From positions 124,001 through 188,000 of the forward strand of contig JAGKWO010000017.1 of assembly GCA_021151835.1 (NCBI GenBank): a DNA stretch of 64,000 bases. The letters run 5' to 3'. Positions 44,645 to 54,075 of this stretch are shown piece after piece. A program made the translations under genes and the position numbers. The stretch's first letter is position 1. Each line of letters opens with the position of its first letter. The notes under the pieces were generated by a model, which had not been told where the DNA came from, ran no database searches, and saw only the letters and a list, made by a program, of their open reading frames with translations. The stretch is from Gammaproteobacteria bacterium (GTDB lineage: Bacteria > Pseudomonadota > Gammaproteobacteria > Pseudomonadales > Cellvibrionaceae).

Positions 44645-45397
44645 ATGAGACACCTACATCAGACCGGAAAAATTTCTCTTGCCGCGCTCACATTGGCCTG
44701 TTGCCAGTACGCAGCGGCAGATACGGTATTTGGTATTTATGCAGGGGCAGGAAGCTGGCAAAGCGACTATTCAGGCTCAGCGGGTGACCCGCAAGTTAGC
44801 GCTGACGAGTTAGGAATGAAGGATAACAATAACACGTTTTATTATATTGCCATTGAGCACCCGGTGCCTTTTTTGCCCAACCTGAAAGTACAGCAAAACA
44901 ATATCACCAGCGATCAAACAGGTACTATCAAAAACAGTTTCAGCATTGATGATGTAATTTTCCCTGCCGGAACCAATGTCAAAACTGATTTTGATTTAAG
45001 TTCAACGGATGCAACGCTTTATTACGAATTCCTGGACAATTGGTTGAACCTGGACCTTGGTGTCACCTTGCGAAAATATTCCGGCCATTTAAAAGCTGAA
45101 GCAATGACCTTGCGCGATGAAATCGATATCGATGCAACCGTGCCACTTATTTACGGAAAATTTCAATTTGATTTACCACTAACCGGATTTTCTGCCGGCG
45201 TGGAGGGAAATTTTATTAGCTATGATGGCAACAACCTGCATGATTACAATGCAAAAATCAGCTATATGTTTGATTCAGCATTGGACCTCGGATTAGAGGT
45301 CGGTTATCGCACAATGAAAATTGATATCAACGAAGACGATGTCTCAACCAATCTGGAACTGAAGGGTCCTTACGCGGCAGCTGTATTTCACTTCTGA
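44645..45397 (+). CDS. Outer-membrane beta-barrel protein (TIGR04219-like)
   Basis: 250 residues. Signal peptide (ISLAALTLACCQYAAA, cleaved near residue 25), then alternating amphipathic strands (VFGIYAGAGSWQ, TLYYEFLDNWLNLDLGVTLR, DLGLEVGYRTMKI) ending in a C-terminal aromatic residue (AAAVFHF), the signal for outer-membrane insertion. The pattern resembles the TIGR04219 barrel family, of unknown function. The gene is single; its 3' end faces the patatin gene. Confidence 0.8.
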   Translation: MRHLHQTGKISLAALTLACCQYAAADTVFGIYAGAGSWQSDYSGSAGDPQVSADELGMKDNNNTFYYIAIEHPVPFLPNLKVQQNNITSDQTGTIKNSFSIDDVIFPAGTNVKTDFDLSSTDATLYYEFLDNWLNLDLGVTLRKYSGHLKAEAMTLRDEIDIDATVPLIYGKFQFDLPLTGFSAGVEGNFISYDGNNLHDYNAKISYMFDSALDLGLEVGYRTMKIDINEDDVSTNLELKGPYAAAVFHF

Positions 45398-45402
45398 TGC
45401 GC

Positions 45403-45432
45403 AAAAAAAACGGGCCGCAATAGTGCGGCCCG
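45403..45432 (-). terminator. Intrinsic terminator between two convergent genes
   Basis: CGGGCCGCA (45411-45419) pairs with TGCGGCCCG (45424-45432). On the minus strand it is followed by eight T, so it mainly serves the patatin-like gene. Confidence 0.85.
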
Positions 45433-45487
45433 CTGCATCAGAATCCCGCAATATTTTCAAAATACTCCACGGGCTGAACGTAATTTA

Positions 45488-47677
45488 TTACAAAGCACCT
45501 AACTGCAGATACATATTGTAATCGCCTCTGGAGGTGAACCCGTACCCAAGATATAAAGGACCAAACGGTGTTTCGCCACCAAGGTAAATCACTCCGGAAT
45601 CCAGCCAATCATCGCCGGTGGACATCGTATAGTTGGTTTCCAGCTTTGCCGCTTCCAACCCAAAACCCAAACGCAAATCACCATTTAAACCAAGTGGCAT
45701 GCGGCCAATAATTTTTTCCGTGCGGATATGCCCATACAGCGCCTCATCACCCAAAATCTGGTTGCTGGCGTAACCGGACATCCTCAAAAAGCCACCGAGC
45801 ATTACCGCATCATAAATTGGTAACTGCCCCTTCAATGAAGTGGTATAGGTTGTGCGAACACTCAACACATAATCGCTGATTTTATAGGCACCGCCCAAGT
45901 CAGCCGATAATTTGCTATAACCATTCTGGTGCGAATCAAAATAACTAATATCCGAGCGCCAGCCATGGGATGGGAAATATAAACGGTTGCGCCTATCAAG
46001 ATTCAACTCATATACAAAACCACCAAAACGCTCATCGACATTAGGCAACACAACACTACTTAAATCTGCCTCGCCTTTCACGTGATACTCGCGCCAACCC
46101 AGGCGGGATTGTCCGTACCCGCCCAGATTTGTGCCAACAACCATTTCTGTGTACGAGGTATCCAGCTGATAATCTGCAATACGCTCATCATCAATAAAAA
46201 TGCTGATGTCCTCACGCTTGCGCAGGTAATTCGGTTCAACAAAAAAGTGATGGCGCGTATCCAGCGGCTGGTAAAAATCCAGCTCCACACGCGGCTTTCC
46301 ACCTACGTCTGCGCTGGCAAAAAATTCACCGCCGTAAGAGTTAATCCAGGTATTGCGATAAGCAGCGCGAAAATTAAAATTGGATTCCTGCCGATATTCG
46401 TTATCAATCGAAAAACCAAACACTAGGTAATCAAGACTGACTTCTTTTTCGCGCGCGATAATTTCCAGGATATTTTCATCATTTTCGCGTATCACCCGAT
46501 AATCCACATTCTGGTAAAAACCATCACCATAGATACGGATAAGATCCTGCTCCAACTCCGGACGATCCAGCAATGTTCCCGGCATTTGCCGAATCTGTCG
46601 CGCCACATAATTGCGGTGCACTCGTTTCGTAGGAGCAATACGAACTTCGTCAATTACTATTTCGGTTTTTGGAGCGTATTTATTTTTATTTTTCCAGGCC
46701 AGGTAGGTATTTTTATCCACCGACAATGTGCGCAATAACATGACTTGTTGCTCTGCGGCTTTGCGGCCAGCATCTGCCGCTTCTTCATAACGCGCGAATT
46801 CGGAAGCCTTAATAGTTCCCAGCTCCGGATAAATATAAATATCCTGGCCCGTTAAACTGGTGAGCGAACGCTCCACATTTTGTTTGGTCAAGGTACCAAT
46901 CATTTGTGCTGTCACACTGAGCACGGAGCCGATGTTTTCCGGTTCTCGCAATGGTGAACCAACATTCACCGCAATCACCCGATCCGCATTACAAAGCTCG
47001 CGCCCCAGCACAATAGGGACGTTATCAACCAGACCACCATCAACCAGTTTGCGCCCTTTGTATTCCACCGGCGCCATCAAGCCAGGCACAGACATGCTCG
47101 CACGCATCGCCTGGGTAAGACTCCCCTCACGAAACACCACTCGCTCGCCCGTACCGATATCCGTAGCGACTATCGCTAACGGAATGGAGAGCTGCTCGAT
47201 GTTGCGCTCGCCCAAATTGGCATCTACCAACTGATTAAAAAAGAGTTTTATTTTTTCACCGGCCACAACGCCCGACTGCAACTGGAACCCGTTGTGGGTA
47301 ACGCCCAGCTCAGTTCCCGGCAAATAGCGCTGGCTAACTTTTTTCTTGCGATAACTCAATTGCGAGAAGTCAGCAACATCCAGGAAGATATCGGTCCAGT
47401 CAGCTTCAGCCAGCTTTTTGCGCATTTTTTTGGGCGATAGCCCGGCCGCATACGAGCCGGCAACCAGCGCCCCCATACTTGTCCCGACTACGCAATCAAC
47501 CGGAATTCGCTCCCGTTCCAGGACTTCCAAAACACCGATATGGGCAGCGCCACGCGCACCACCACCGCCCAGAACCAGCGCTGTCCTGCCTGATTCCGCG
47601 AGCGCCGAACCAGTTAATCCAATACCTATAAGCAATAACGCAATTGATCGGAAGCTAATGCCCTTTCGCATATTCAT
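45488..47677 (-). CDS. Patatin-like phospholipase with outer-membrane barrel (PlpD-like, type Vd secretion)
   Basis: 729 residues. Signal peptide (cleaved near ALA, residue 27). Patatin domain at about 31-320 with oxyanion loop GGGGARG (37-43), nucleophile GTSMG (Ser67) and DGG (Asp213). A POTRA-like segment at about 340-420 is followed by a C-terminal barrel of about 300 residues ending in NMYLQLGAL. This is the plan of PlpD and FplA, in which the lipase is passed across the outer membrane. The catalytic dyad is intact, so it should be active. It faces the TIGR04219-like gene. Confidence 0.9.
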   Translation of the reverse strand: MNMRKGISFRSIALLLIGIGLTGSALAESGRTALVLGGGGARGAAHIGVLEVLERERIPVDCVVGTSMGALVAGSYAAGLSPKKMRKKLAEADWTDIFLDVADFSQLSYRKKKVSQRYLPGTELGVTHNGFQLQSGVVAGEKIKLFFNQLVDANLGERNIEQLSIPLAIVATDIGTGERVVFREGSLTQAMRASMSVPGLMAPVEYKGRKLVDGGLVDNVPIVLGRELCNADRVIAVNVGSPLREPENIGSVLSVTAQMIGTLTKQNVERSLTSLTGQDIYIYPELGTIKASEFARYEEAADAGRKAAEQQVMLLRTLSVDKNTYLAWKNKNKYAPKTEIVIDEVRIAPTKRVHRNYVARQIRQMPGTLLDRPELEQDLIRIYGDGFYQNVDYRVIRENDENILEIIAREKEVSLDYLVFGFSIDNEYRQESNFNFRAAYRNTWINSYGGEFFASADVGGKPRVELDFYQPLDTRHHFFVEPNYLRKREDISIFIDDERIADYQLDTSYTEMVVGTNLGGYGQSRLGWREYHVKGEADLSSVVLPNVDERFGGFVYELNLDRRNRLYFPSHGWRSDISYFDSHQNGYSKLSADLGGAYKISDYVLSVRTTYTTSLKGQLPIYDAVMLGGFLRMSGYASNQILGDEALYGHIRTEKIIGRMPLGLNGDLRLGFGLEAAKLETNYTMSTGDDWLDSGVIYLGGETPFGPLYLGYGFTSRGDYNMYLQLGAL

Positions 47678-48052
47678 AGCAATTGATATCCAGACTTGCA
47701 GAATCAGGGTTGAGGGAAACTAAAAATGACACCATAGCAATCAGGCACCTATTTAACCATCATTTATTGGTTAACCGACGATCAAACAATTACCTAACGC
47801 TTCCCCCAATTAACAAATACCCTCCTAGTCGGTTAGCTTTTAAAGGATATACATCACTTTAAATGAAAGAAAATAAGGATATAAAAATTAAAACTGCCAA
47901 ATTCATTGATATTTATGTAACCCTAGCCTCATAAAACGGCAAAACACAGACTAATTATCTTTATTTATGGCTTTTATTAAAAAAACTATCCCACTTTTTG
48001 ATTTGTTTTCGATAGAATAGCCCTCGATTTGATATTTTTAGGAAATAACATC
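47678..48052. other. Intergenic region upstream of DAHP synthase
   Basis: 375 bases between divergent genes, AT-rich, with no ORF. The last 60 bases contain promoter-like TAGAAT (48013-48018) but no well-spaced -35. No leader peptide or attenuator hairpin is evident. Confidence 0.4.
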
Positions 48053-49129
48053 ATGACCAGTACCCAAGTCGATGACCTGAATGTGGTCTCGCAAGAACTG
48101 TTGATATCCCCGGCAGAACTCAAGAAGAAAATTCCGTTAACCGAAAAAGCGCGTGAAGTGGTCACTCATGGCCGCGAGGTTGTGCGCAATATCCTGGATC
48201 GCAAGGACCATCGCATTTTTGTAGTAATCGGCCCTTGCTCTATTCACGATGTGGCAGCCGCTAAAGATTACGCCCAGCGCCTGAAAAAACTGGCAGAAGA
48301 AGTCAGCGATACCATTTACATAGTTATGCGTGTTTACTTTGAGAAACCACGTACCACGGTAGGCTGGAAAGGCTTGATCAATGACCCTTACCTGGATGAC
48401 TCCTTCAAAATTGAAGAAGGCTTGCATATTGGTCGCCAACTGCTGCTGGATATCGCCGAAATAGGCTTGCCTGCAGCAACCGAAGCACTCGATCCAATAT
48501 CACCCCAATACCTGCACGATCTGATCAGTTGGTCAGCAATCGGGGCGCGCACCACTGAATCGCAGACCCATCGCGAAATGGCGAGCGGATTGTCGTCAGC
48601 GGTAGGCTTCAAAAATGGTACTGATGGCGGTTTAACAGTGGCGATTAACGCCTTGCAATCCACATCCAAGCCCCATCGCTTCCTTGGCATTAACACTGAA
48701 GGCCAGGTATCGATTATCCATACTCGCGGCAATGGTTATGGCCATGTGGTGTTGCGCGGCGGCAATGGCAAACCGAACTATGATTCAGTAAGCGTTGCCG
48801 TATGTGAACAAGAACTGGCAAAGGCGAAAGTTGTACCTAATATCATGGTGGATTGCAGCCACGCCAACTCCAACAAAAACCATGAATTGCAAACCCTGGT
48901 ATTGGAAAATGTTGCCAATCAAATTGTTGAAGGCAATAAATCCATCATCGGGTTGATGGTGGAAAGTAATATTGGCGCAGGCAACCAAAGTATCCCGCCT
49001 AATTTATGTGACCTGAAATATGGTGTATCCGTTACAGATGCGTGTATCGATTGGGAAACCACCGAGAGGGCGTTACGGCAAATGCGTGAGACGATTAAAG
49101 AAGCGTTGGTTGCCCGCGCTGCATCCTGA
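48053..49129 (+). CDS. 3-deoxy-7-phosphoheptulonate (DAHP) synthase, class I
   Basis: 358 residues from the ATG at 48053, which has AGGA nine bases upstream; an upstream TTG at 48029 is unlikely. AroF/G/H-type: VIGPCSIHD, MRVYFEKPRTTVGWKGLINDPYLD in short segments, GFKNGTDG and MVDCSHANSNK. It condenses PEP and erythrose 4-phosphate at the start of the shikimate pathway. Which aromatic amino acid inhibits it I cannot tell. It ends in a strong terminator. Confidence 0.95.
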   Translation: MTSTQVDDLNVVSQELLISPAELKKKIPLTEKAREVVTHGREVVRNILDRKDHRIFVVIGPCSIHDVAAAKDYAQRLKKLAEEVSDTIYIVMRVYFEKPRTTVGWKGLINDPYLDDSFKIEEGLHIGRQLLLDIAEIGLPAATEALDPISPQYLHDLISWSAIGARTTESQTHREMASGLSSAVGFKNGTDGGLTVAINALQSTSKPHRFLGINTEGQVSIIHTRGNGYGHVVLRGGNGKPNYDSVSVAVCEQELAKAKVVPNIMVDCSHANSNKNHELQTLVLENVANQIVEGNKSIIGLMVESNIGAGNQSIPPNLCDLKYGVSVTDACIDWETTERALRQMRETIKEALVARAAS

Positions 49130-49172
49130 GATAAGTTTCAAGATACAACACTAATCGTTTGATATAAAAAGA

Positions 49173-49199
49173 AAAGCGGCTAACAGGCCGCTTTTTTTA
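49173..49199 (+). terminator. Terminator of the DAHP synthase gene
   Basis: AAAGCGGC (49173-49180), loop TAACAG, GCCGCTTT (49187-49194), then a T run. Confidence 0.9.
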
Positions 49200-49365
49200 T
49201 TCCTTTTTGAGAGGTGCGTCGCGTAAAAGCTGTTAAATTTATCGACATTTTGGTGCTTTTACCTATGGTTTTTTATCACCCTGGCTGATAAATTTTGCAC
49301 AGTTAAATCCTTTATACAATTGCAGGAAGCAATAACAATAAACACTCAGCCCTGCGGAGAAACCT

Positions 49366-49779
49366 ATGCCTCATAGCCAAAGCGCAAAACCAACGCATCG
49401 GGCGCCTGATTTATGTCCAACTCACAACCTTAAGGGTTTTGATGTTGCGAGCGCGGTTGCTCGCGGAGAGTTTGTATTAAGCCTGAGCACAATGCTGGGT
49501 TGTGATTATATTTTTGTTAGTCATAAAGGTCCGCACGAACTGTTGCAGCTCAAAAATGCGGATAAAACCATCCGCGAGCTTCTGGATTTACTGGATACAT
49601 CGCCCCACCAAAGTATGGTCGTAAGTGCTGACGAGATTACTGATGGTCGATTGACCTTTGCACGTTACGATTATGTATGGGAAAACCGCCAGGTGACAAA
49701 GGTATCGGTGACCCCCGTTACCCACAAGGATCAAATAGATTTTATGCAAATGATGTTTGACTGCAGTACCAGCTGCTAG
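49366..49779 (+). CDS. Protein of unknown function, 137 residues
   Basis: I do not recognise a family. It has no signal peptide or membrane segment, so is probably cytoplasmic. A polar start with Cys and His (DLCPTHNLKG) is followed by a compact alpha/beta-like region (GEFVLSLSTMLGCDYIFVS, KTIRELLDLLD, RYDYVWENRQVTKVSVTPV). The C-terminus carries two cysteines (DCSTSC). It stands alone between the aro gene and a solute-binding-like protein, with its own terminator. GGAG nine bases upstream of the ATG and normal codon use make it a credible gene. Confidence 0.7.
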   Translation: MPHSQSAKPTHRAPDLCPTHNLKGFDVASAVARGEFVLSLSTMLGCDYIFVSHKGPHELLQLKNADKTIRELLDLLDTSPHQSMVVSADEITDGRLTFARYDYVWENRQVTKVSVTPVTHKDQIDFMQMMFDCSTSC

Positions 49780-49801
49780 ATTTCATCTCTTTTCTTACCC
49801 G

Positions 49802-49826
49802 AATGCCGCAAATTTGCGGCATTTTT
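49802..49826 (+). terminator. Terminator of the 137-residue gene
   Basis: AATGCCGCAAA and TTTGCGGCATT form a long perfect stem, followed by TTTT. Confidence 0.88.
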
Positions 49827-49920
49827 ATTGGCTTGAAATATGTTCCCTGTGAAAGCCGCCTATATATGATTTATATGCTACTTTTAGCCTTATAATCATA
49901 TAACCCGCGAGCCTGACACC

Positions 49921-50829
49921 ATGTTTTCGATCAAGACTCCTTCTATTCATTTGCAGTCCCCAGCAGTGAAAGCGCTTGTGTTAATGGTTTTACTTCTGGG
50001 GGGCTCTGCGGTTGCAGCAGAAAAGAAAACCGTAATCACCAACATGAAATCCAATGTACAAACCGATTATATGAACGGTTTGTTAAAGCTGGCCCTCTCC
50101 TACTCCGATAAGGAGTATCTCTACTCTACAACGCCCGAAGTTTACTCACGCCCACGAGTAATGGAATCGGTTAAATCCGGGAATATTTCCGTGATGTGGG
50201 GCGGAACCTCCGAAGAAATGGAGCGGGATTTCCTTCCTATCCGTATAGATGCTTACCGCGGCTTAATGAATCATCGCCTGTTCTTTATTCGCCAGGGAGA
50301 CCAAGCCAGGTTTGATCGAATCAATACACTCGATGACCTTAAGACAGTGAAGTTTGGCCAGGGCCGCAACTGGCAGGACGCCTCTATTCTGGAAGGTGCC
50401 GGGCTTGAGGTAATTAAAGCCACAAAAAAGCCCAGCCTTTACCATATGCTGGATGGCGGCCGCTTCGATGCTTTTCCTCGCGGAGCAAATGAGGTCTGGA
50501 CTGAACTCGCTGCATTTCCCGATTTAAAATTGACCGTCGAAAAAAATCTGGTTTTGATTTATCCCTTACCGACGTATTTTTTTGTAACCCCCAAAGACCC
50601 CGCGCTGGCAAAAGATATTGAATTTGGATTGGAGTCCGCCATCAGGGATGGTGCGTTCGACCGGTATTTTTATAGCAGTCCCGAGGTAAAAGAAGCATTA
50701 GGTAAAGCGGATCTTAAAAATCGCCGGGCGATACGTATTGCCAATCCTTATCTGCCCAAGGCAACGCCGCTGGATCGCAAAGAACTCTTGCTCGATTTGA
50801 TGGGAAATCCACCGCAATCGATTGATTAA
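49921..50829 (+). CDS. Periplasmic substrate-binding-like protein
   Basis: 302 residues. A hydrophobic signal segment (ALVLMVLLLGGSAVAA) with likely cleavage near residue 36 is followed by a domain resembling family 3 periplasmic binding proteins (NTLDDLKTVKFGQGRNWQDASILEGAG; GGRFDAFPRGANEVWTEL). No permease or ATPase gene is next to it, so it may be an orphan binding protein or a sensor partner. Ligand unknown. Role not predictable from context. Confidence 0.65.
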   Translation: MFSIKTPSIHLQSPAVKALVLMVLLLGGSAVAAEKKTVITNMKSNVQTDYMNGLLKLALSYSDKEYLYSTTPEVYSRPRVMESVKSGNISVMWGGTSEEMERDFLPIRIDAYRGLMNHRLFFIRQGDQARFDRINTLDDLKTVKFGQGRNWQDASILEGAGLEVIKATKKPSLYHMLDGGRFDAFPRGANEVWTELAAFPDLKLTVEKNLVLIYPLPTYFFVTPKDPALAKDIEFGLESAIRDGAFDRYFYSSPEVKEALGKADLKNRRAIRIANPYLPKATPLDRKELLLDLMGNPPQSID

Positions 50830-51032
50830 AATACAACAGAGCTCCATGTGCTCAATAACATCCGGTGCAACTTTTCCATCAAATGTGAATCCTAACGCAG
50901 AGTATTGATGCCAATCGGCACCACAAACGTACAATTGGCGCCTGCCTTTAATAGGGAATTCCGCTATAGTAAGCATTGCCCTGTTCCAGCAACTACTGAC
51001 TGGATGCGCCCGACTTATCGAGAAGCTCCCTT

Positions 51033-53144
51033 ATGCAAAATGTTGTTGTAAGACCGATTAAAATTACCCTGTTAAGCCTCTTATTAAGCTTGTCGTCGCT
51101 GACTCTGGCCGACAAGATAGAAGTGTTGAAACCCACCGAGGAACAAGGTAAAGCCGCTATTGAACTGGTATTAAAATTAGACGCCGAACACTATCGGGAC
51201 CAGGACTTTAACGATGCGTTATCCTCCCGGTACCTGGACGAATACTTGAAGTCACTCGACAGTTCACGTAACTTTTTCCTTGCTTCCGATATCGCTGAAT
51301 TCGAAAAGTTTCGCAAAACTTTTGATGATGATTATAAAAAAGGCAACCTGACTAATAGTTTCCTGATTTTCAATCGCTTCAATGAGCGAATGATCCAGCG
51401 CCTTGAAAAGGTAGTTAAAGATCTAAAAGATCCCAAAACCGAATTTAATTTTGATGTTGAGGAATCTGTTCTTCTTGATCGCACCAAAGCCACATGGCCA
51501 GCCAATGCAGCTGAAGCGGATAAACTCTGGCATCAATATTTAAAATCAAATTTACTCAGTTCCCTGCTTTCCGGCAAAAAGCTGGAGGAAAGCAAAACTA
51601 CGTTGAGTAAACGTTATTCCAATCAATTGCGGCGATTGAAACAGCAAACGTCAGAAGAAGCATTTAGTGTGATGATGAATTCACTCACCGCACTTTACGA
51701 TCCCCATACCAATTACCTATCACCTGAAAATGCTGAAAACTTTGACATCAGTATGTCATTGGAATTGCAGGGCATAGGTGCAGTATTGCAGAGCGACGAA
51801 GATTACACCAAAGTCAGTAGTCTGGTGGCTGGTGGCCCGGCACAGAAACAAGGCCAATTAAAACCCAACGATAAAATCACCGCGATTGCACAAGGTGCAG
51901 AAGGTGAATTTGTCGATGTTGTCGGCTGGCGTCTGGATGAAGTCGTTAAATTGATTCGCGGCCCCAAAGGCACCGTGGTGCGCCTGGAAGTAATTCCTGC
52001 AGACCCGACGGCTACGGGCAACAAAACCATTACGATTAAACGCGAAACTGTAAAACTGGAAGATCAGGCAGCCAAAAAAGCGGTTTTTGAAGTCAAGGAA
52101 GGTGATAAAACAATCAAAATTGGTGTTATTGATATTCCAACTTTCTACATGAATTTTGAAGCCTATGCCAAGGGCGACCCTAATTACAAAAGCACCACCC
52201 GCGATGTATTGAATTTATTGAATGAACTCAATAAAGAAAAAGTGGATGGCGTTATTATTGATTTGCGTGATAACGGTGGTGGTTCCCTGCCAGAAGCGGC
52301 AATGCTCACCAACCTTTTTGTAGATCCGGGTCCTGTGGTACAAATCCGCCAGAGTGATGACACCATTTCGCGCAATTATCGCGCTTACCAACCTGCCGCA
52401 TATCGCGCACCTATTGCAGTATTGATTAACCGTTTAAGTGCGTCTGCATCAGAAATTTTTGCCGGTGCGATCCAGGATTACGGCCGTGGAATTATTATTG
52501 GTTCAACCACTTTCGGTAAAGGCTCTGTACAAAACCTGGTTGACCTGAAACACGGTCGCCTGAAAATTACCGAGGCCAAGTTCTACCGGATTTCCGGTGA
52601 TAGCACCCAGCATCGCGGCGTTATCCCCGATGTACAATTGCCCACATTGCTGGATCCAACTGAAATTGGTGAAAGCAGTTATGACAATGTATTGCCATGG
52701 GACCGTATCCACCCCGCCCCACACCAAAATTATTACAACATTAGCAAGTATTTGCCGAAAATCGAAACCGAGCACCAGGAGCGCATGGCTAAAGATCCGG
52801 AGTTTATTTTCCTGAATAAGCAAAGTGCGATGTTTAAAGAAGCCTCAGCCAAAAAAGAAGTGTCGCTGCGTCTTGCCACCCGCCAGGAAGAGCAAAAGAA
52901 AATGGAACAACGCGCACTGGATAACGAAAATCAACGCCGCGTAGCAAAAGGGGAAAAACCCTATGCGAATTATGCTGCGTTGAAAGCGGCCAATGGTGGT
53001 GATGAGGACGAAGATGCAGCGCCCAAAGAAACCGATAAAGAAATCAAACCCAAAGAAGATCCGTATTTAATGGAGGCAGGCCACGTATTGGCTGATTTCA
53101 TCGAGCAATTAAACGAGCCTGAATCCAAAGTCGCCCGACAATAA
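51033..53144 (+). CDS. prc: Tail-specific (carboxy-terminal) protease Prc
   Basis: 703 residues, periplasmic after signal peptide cleavage (LLSLLLSLSSLTLA). N-terminal Prc domain, PDZ domain at about 235-330 (IGAVLQSDEDYTKVSSLVAGGPA), then the S41 peptidase core with the Ser/Lys dyad: serine in SASASEIF (about 469-473) and Lys496 in TFGKG. A long charged C-terminal helix region follows. It trims C-termini of periplasmic proteins and lipoprotein or hydrolase substrates. Single gene with a strong terminator, 75 bases before xthA. Confidence 0.96.
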   Translation: MQNVVVRPIKITLLSLLLSLSSLTLADKIEVLKPTEEQGKAAIELVLKLDAEHYRDQDFNDALSSRYLDEYLKSLDSSRNFFLASDIAEFEKFRKTFDDDYKKGNLTNSFLIFNRFNERMIQRLEKVVKDLKDPKTEFNFDVEESVLLDRTKATWPANAAEADKLWHQYLKSNLLSSLLSGKKLEESKTTLSKRYSNQLRRLKQQTSEEAFSVMMNSLTALYDPHTNYLSPENAENFDISMSLELQGIGAVLQSDEDYTKVSSLVAGGPAQKQGQLKPNDKITAIAQGAEGEFVDVVGWRLDEVVKLIRGPKGTVVRLEVIPADPTATGNKTITIKRETVKLEDQAAKKAVFEVKEGDKTIKIGVIDIPTFYMNFEAYAKGDPNYKSTTRDVLNLLNELNKEKVDGVIIDLRDNGGGSLPEAAMLTNLFVDPGPVVQIRQSDDTISRNYRAYQPAAYRAPIAVLINRLSASASEIFAGAIQDYGRGIIIGSTTFGKGSVQNLVDLKHGRLKITEAKFYRISGDSTQHRGVIPDVQLPTLLDPTEIGESSYDNVLPWDRIHPAPHQNYYNISKYLPKIETEHQERMAKDPEFIFLNKQSAMFKEASAKKEVSLRLATRQEEQKKMEQRALDNENQRRVAKGEKPYANYAALKAANGGDEDEDAAPKETDKEIKPKEDPYLMEAGHVLADFIEQLNEPESKVARQ

Positions 53145-53168
53145 ATTTATCCTTTACGTTCAGCGCAA

Positions 53169-53201
53169 ACACCCGGGCAGTAATGCCCGGGTGTTTTTTT
53201 A
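53169..53201 (+). terminator. Terminator of prc
   Basis: ACACCCGGGCA (53169-53179) pairs with TGCCCGGGTGT (53184-53194) and runs into T7. Confidence 0.92.
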
Positions 53202-53219
53202 CAAAAGCAAGGTCAAATT

Positions 53220-54032
53220 ATGATAGCCGTTTCTTTCAACGTTAATAGTATCCGTACCCGCCTGCATCAACTCGAAGAAGTCATTGCCAAACATCGCCCG
53301 GACTTTATCGGTCTGCAGGAAACCAAAGTTAACGATCCGGATTTCCCATTGGAAACCATAAAAGCGTTCGGTTATGAGGTTGAGTTTTTCGGACAAAAAA
53401 CCCATTACGGTGTGGCGTTGTTATCCCGCTATCCATTCAAAAAAGTAATCAAGGGTTTTCCCAGTGATATGGAAGACTCCCAACGCCGTTTTATCGGCGG
53501 CGTGTTCGATACCCCGCTTGGAGAGATCACTGTGCTGAATGGTTATTTTCCACAAGGTGAAAGTCGCGACCACGCGGTTAAGTTTCCGGCGAAGCGAAAA
53601 TTTTATTCCGACCTCATCAGTTATTTAACGGGCGAAGAAAAACCCGATAATCAAATTATTGTGATGGGTGATATGAATATCTCCCATCAGGATATCGACA
53701 TCGGTATCGGTGAAGAAAATCGCAAGCGCTGGTTGCGTACCGGTAAATGCAGTTTCTTACCGGAAGAACGCGAATGGTTGAATGAATTACTCGCGTGGGG
53801 TTTAAAAGACAGCTTCCGCGAAAAAAATCCGGAAGTAAGCGATTTGTTCAGCTGGTTTGATTATCGCAGTGGCGGTTTTGAGGATAACCCCAAGCGCGGC
53901 CTGCGCATCGATTTGATTTTAATGACACAACGCTTACTGGATAAATGTGTCGATACCGGTATCGATTACGAAATTCGCGGGATGGACAAACCGTCTGACC
54001 ACTGCCCTATCTGGGTTGAATTAAAAGCATAA
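53220..54032 (+). CDS. xthA: Exodeoxyribonuclease III
   Basis: 270 residues, endonuclease/exonuclease/phosphatase fold. Catalytic motifs: LQETKVND (metal-binding Glu), GYFPQGESRD, GDMNISHQDIDIG, and the terminal SDHCPIW with Asp-His. It acts as AP endonuclease and 3' exonuclease in base-excision repair. It is convergent with a LysR gene across a shared terminator. Confidence 0.97.
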   Translation: MIAVSFNVNSIRTRLHQLEEVIAKHRPDFIGLQETKVNDPDFPLETIKAFGYEVEFFGQKTHYGVALLSRYPFKKVIKGFPSDMEDSQRRFIGGVFDTPLGEITVLNGYFPQGESRDHAVKFPAKRKFYSDLISYLTGEEKPDNQIIVMGDMNISHQDIDIGIGEENRKRWLRTGKCSFLPEEREWLNELLAWGLKDSFREKNPEVSDLFSWFDYRSGGFEDNPKRGLRIDLILMTQRLLDKCVDTGIDYEIRGMDKPSDHCPIWVELKA

Positions 54033-54044
54033 ACAATATTTATC

Positions 54045-54075
54045 AAAAAAAATCGGCCTGAGGGTCGATTTTTTT
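54045..54075. terminator. Shared terminator of convergent xthA and LysR gene
   Basis: AAATCGGCC (54050-54058) pairs with GGTCGATTT (one G-T pair), flanked by A and T runs on both sides. Confidence 0.82.
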
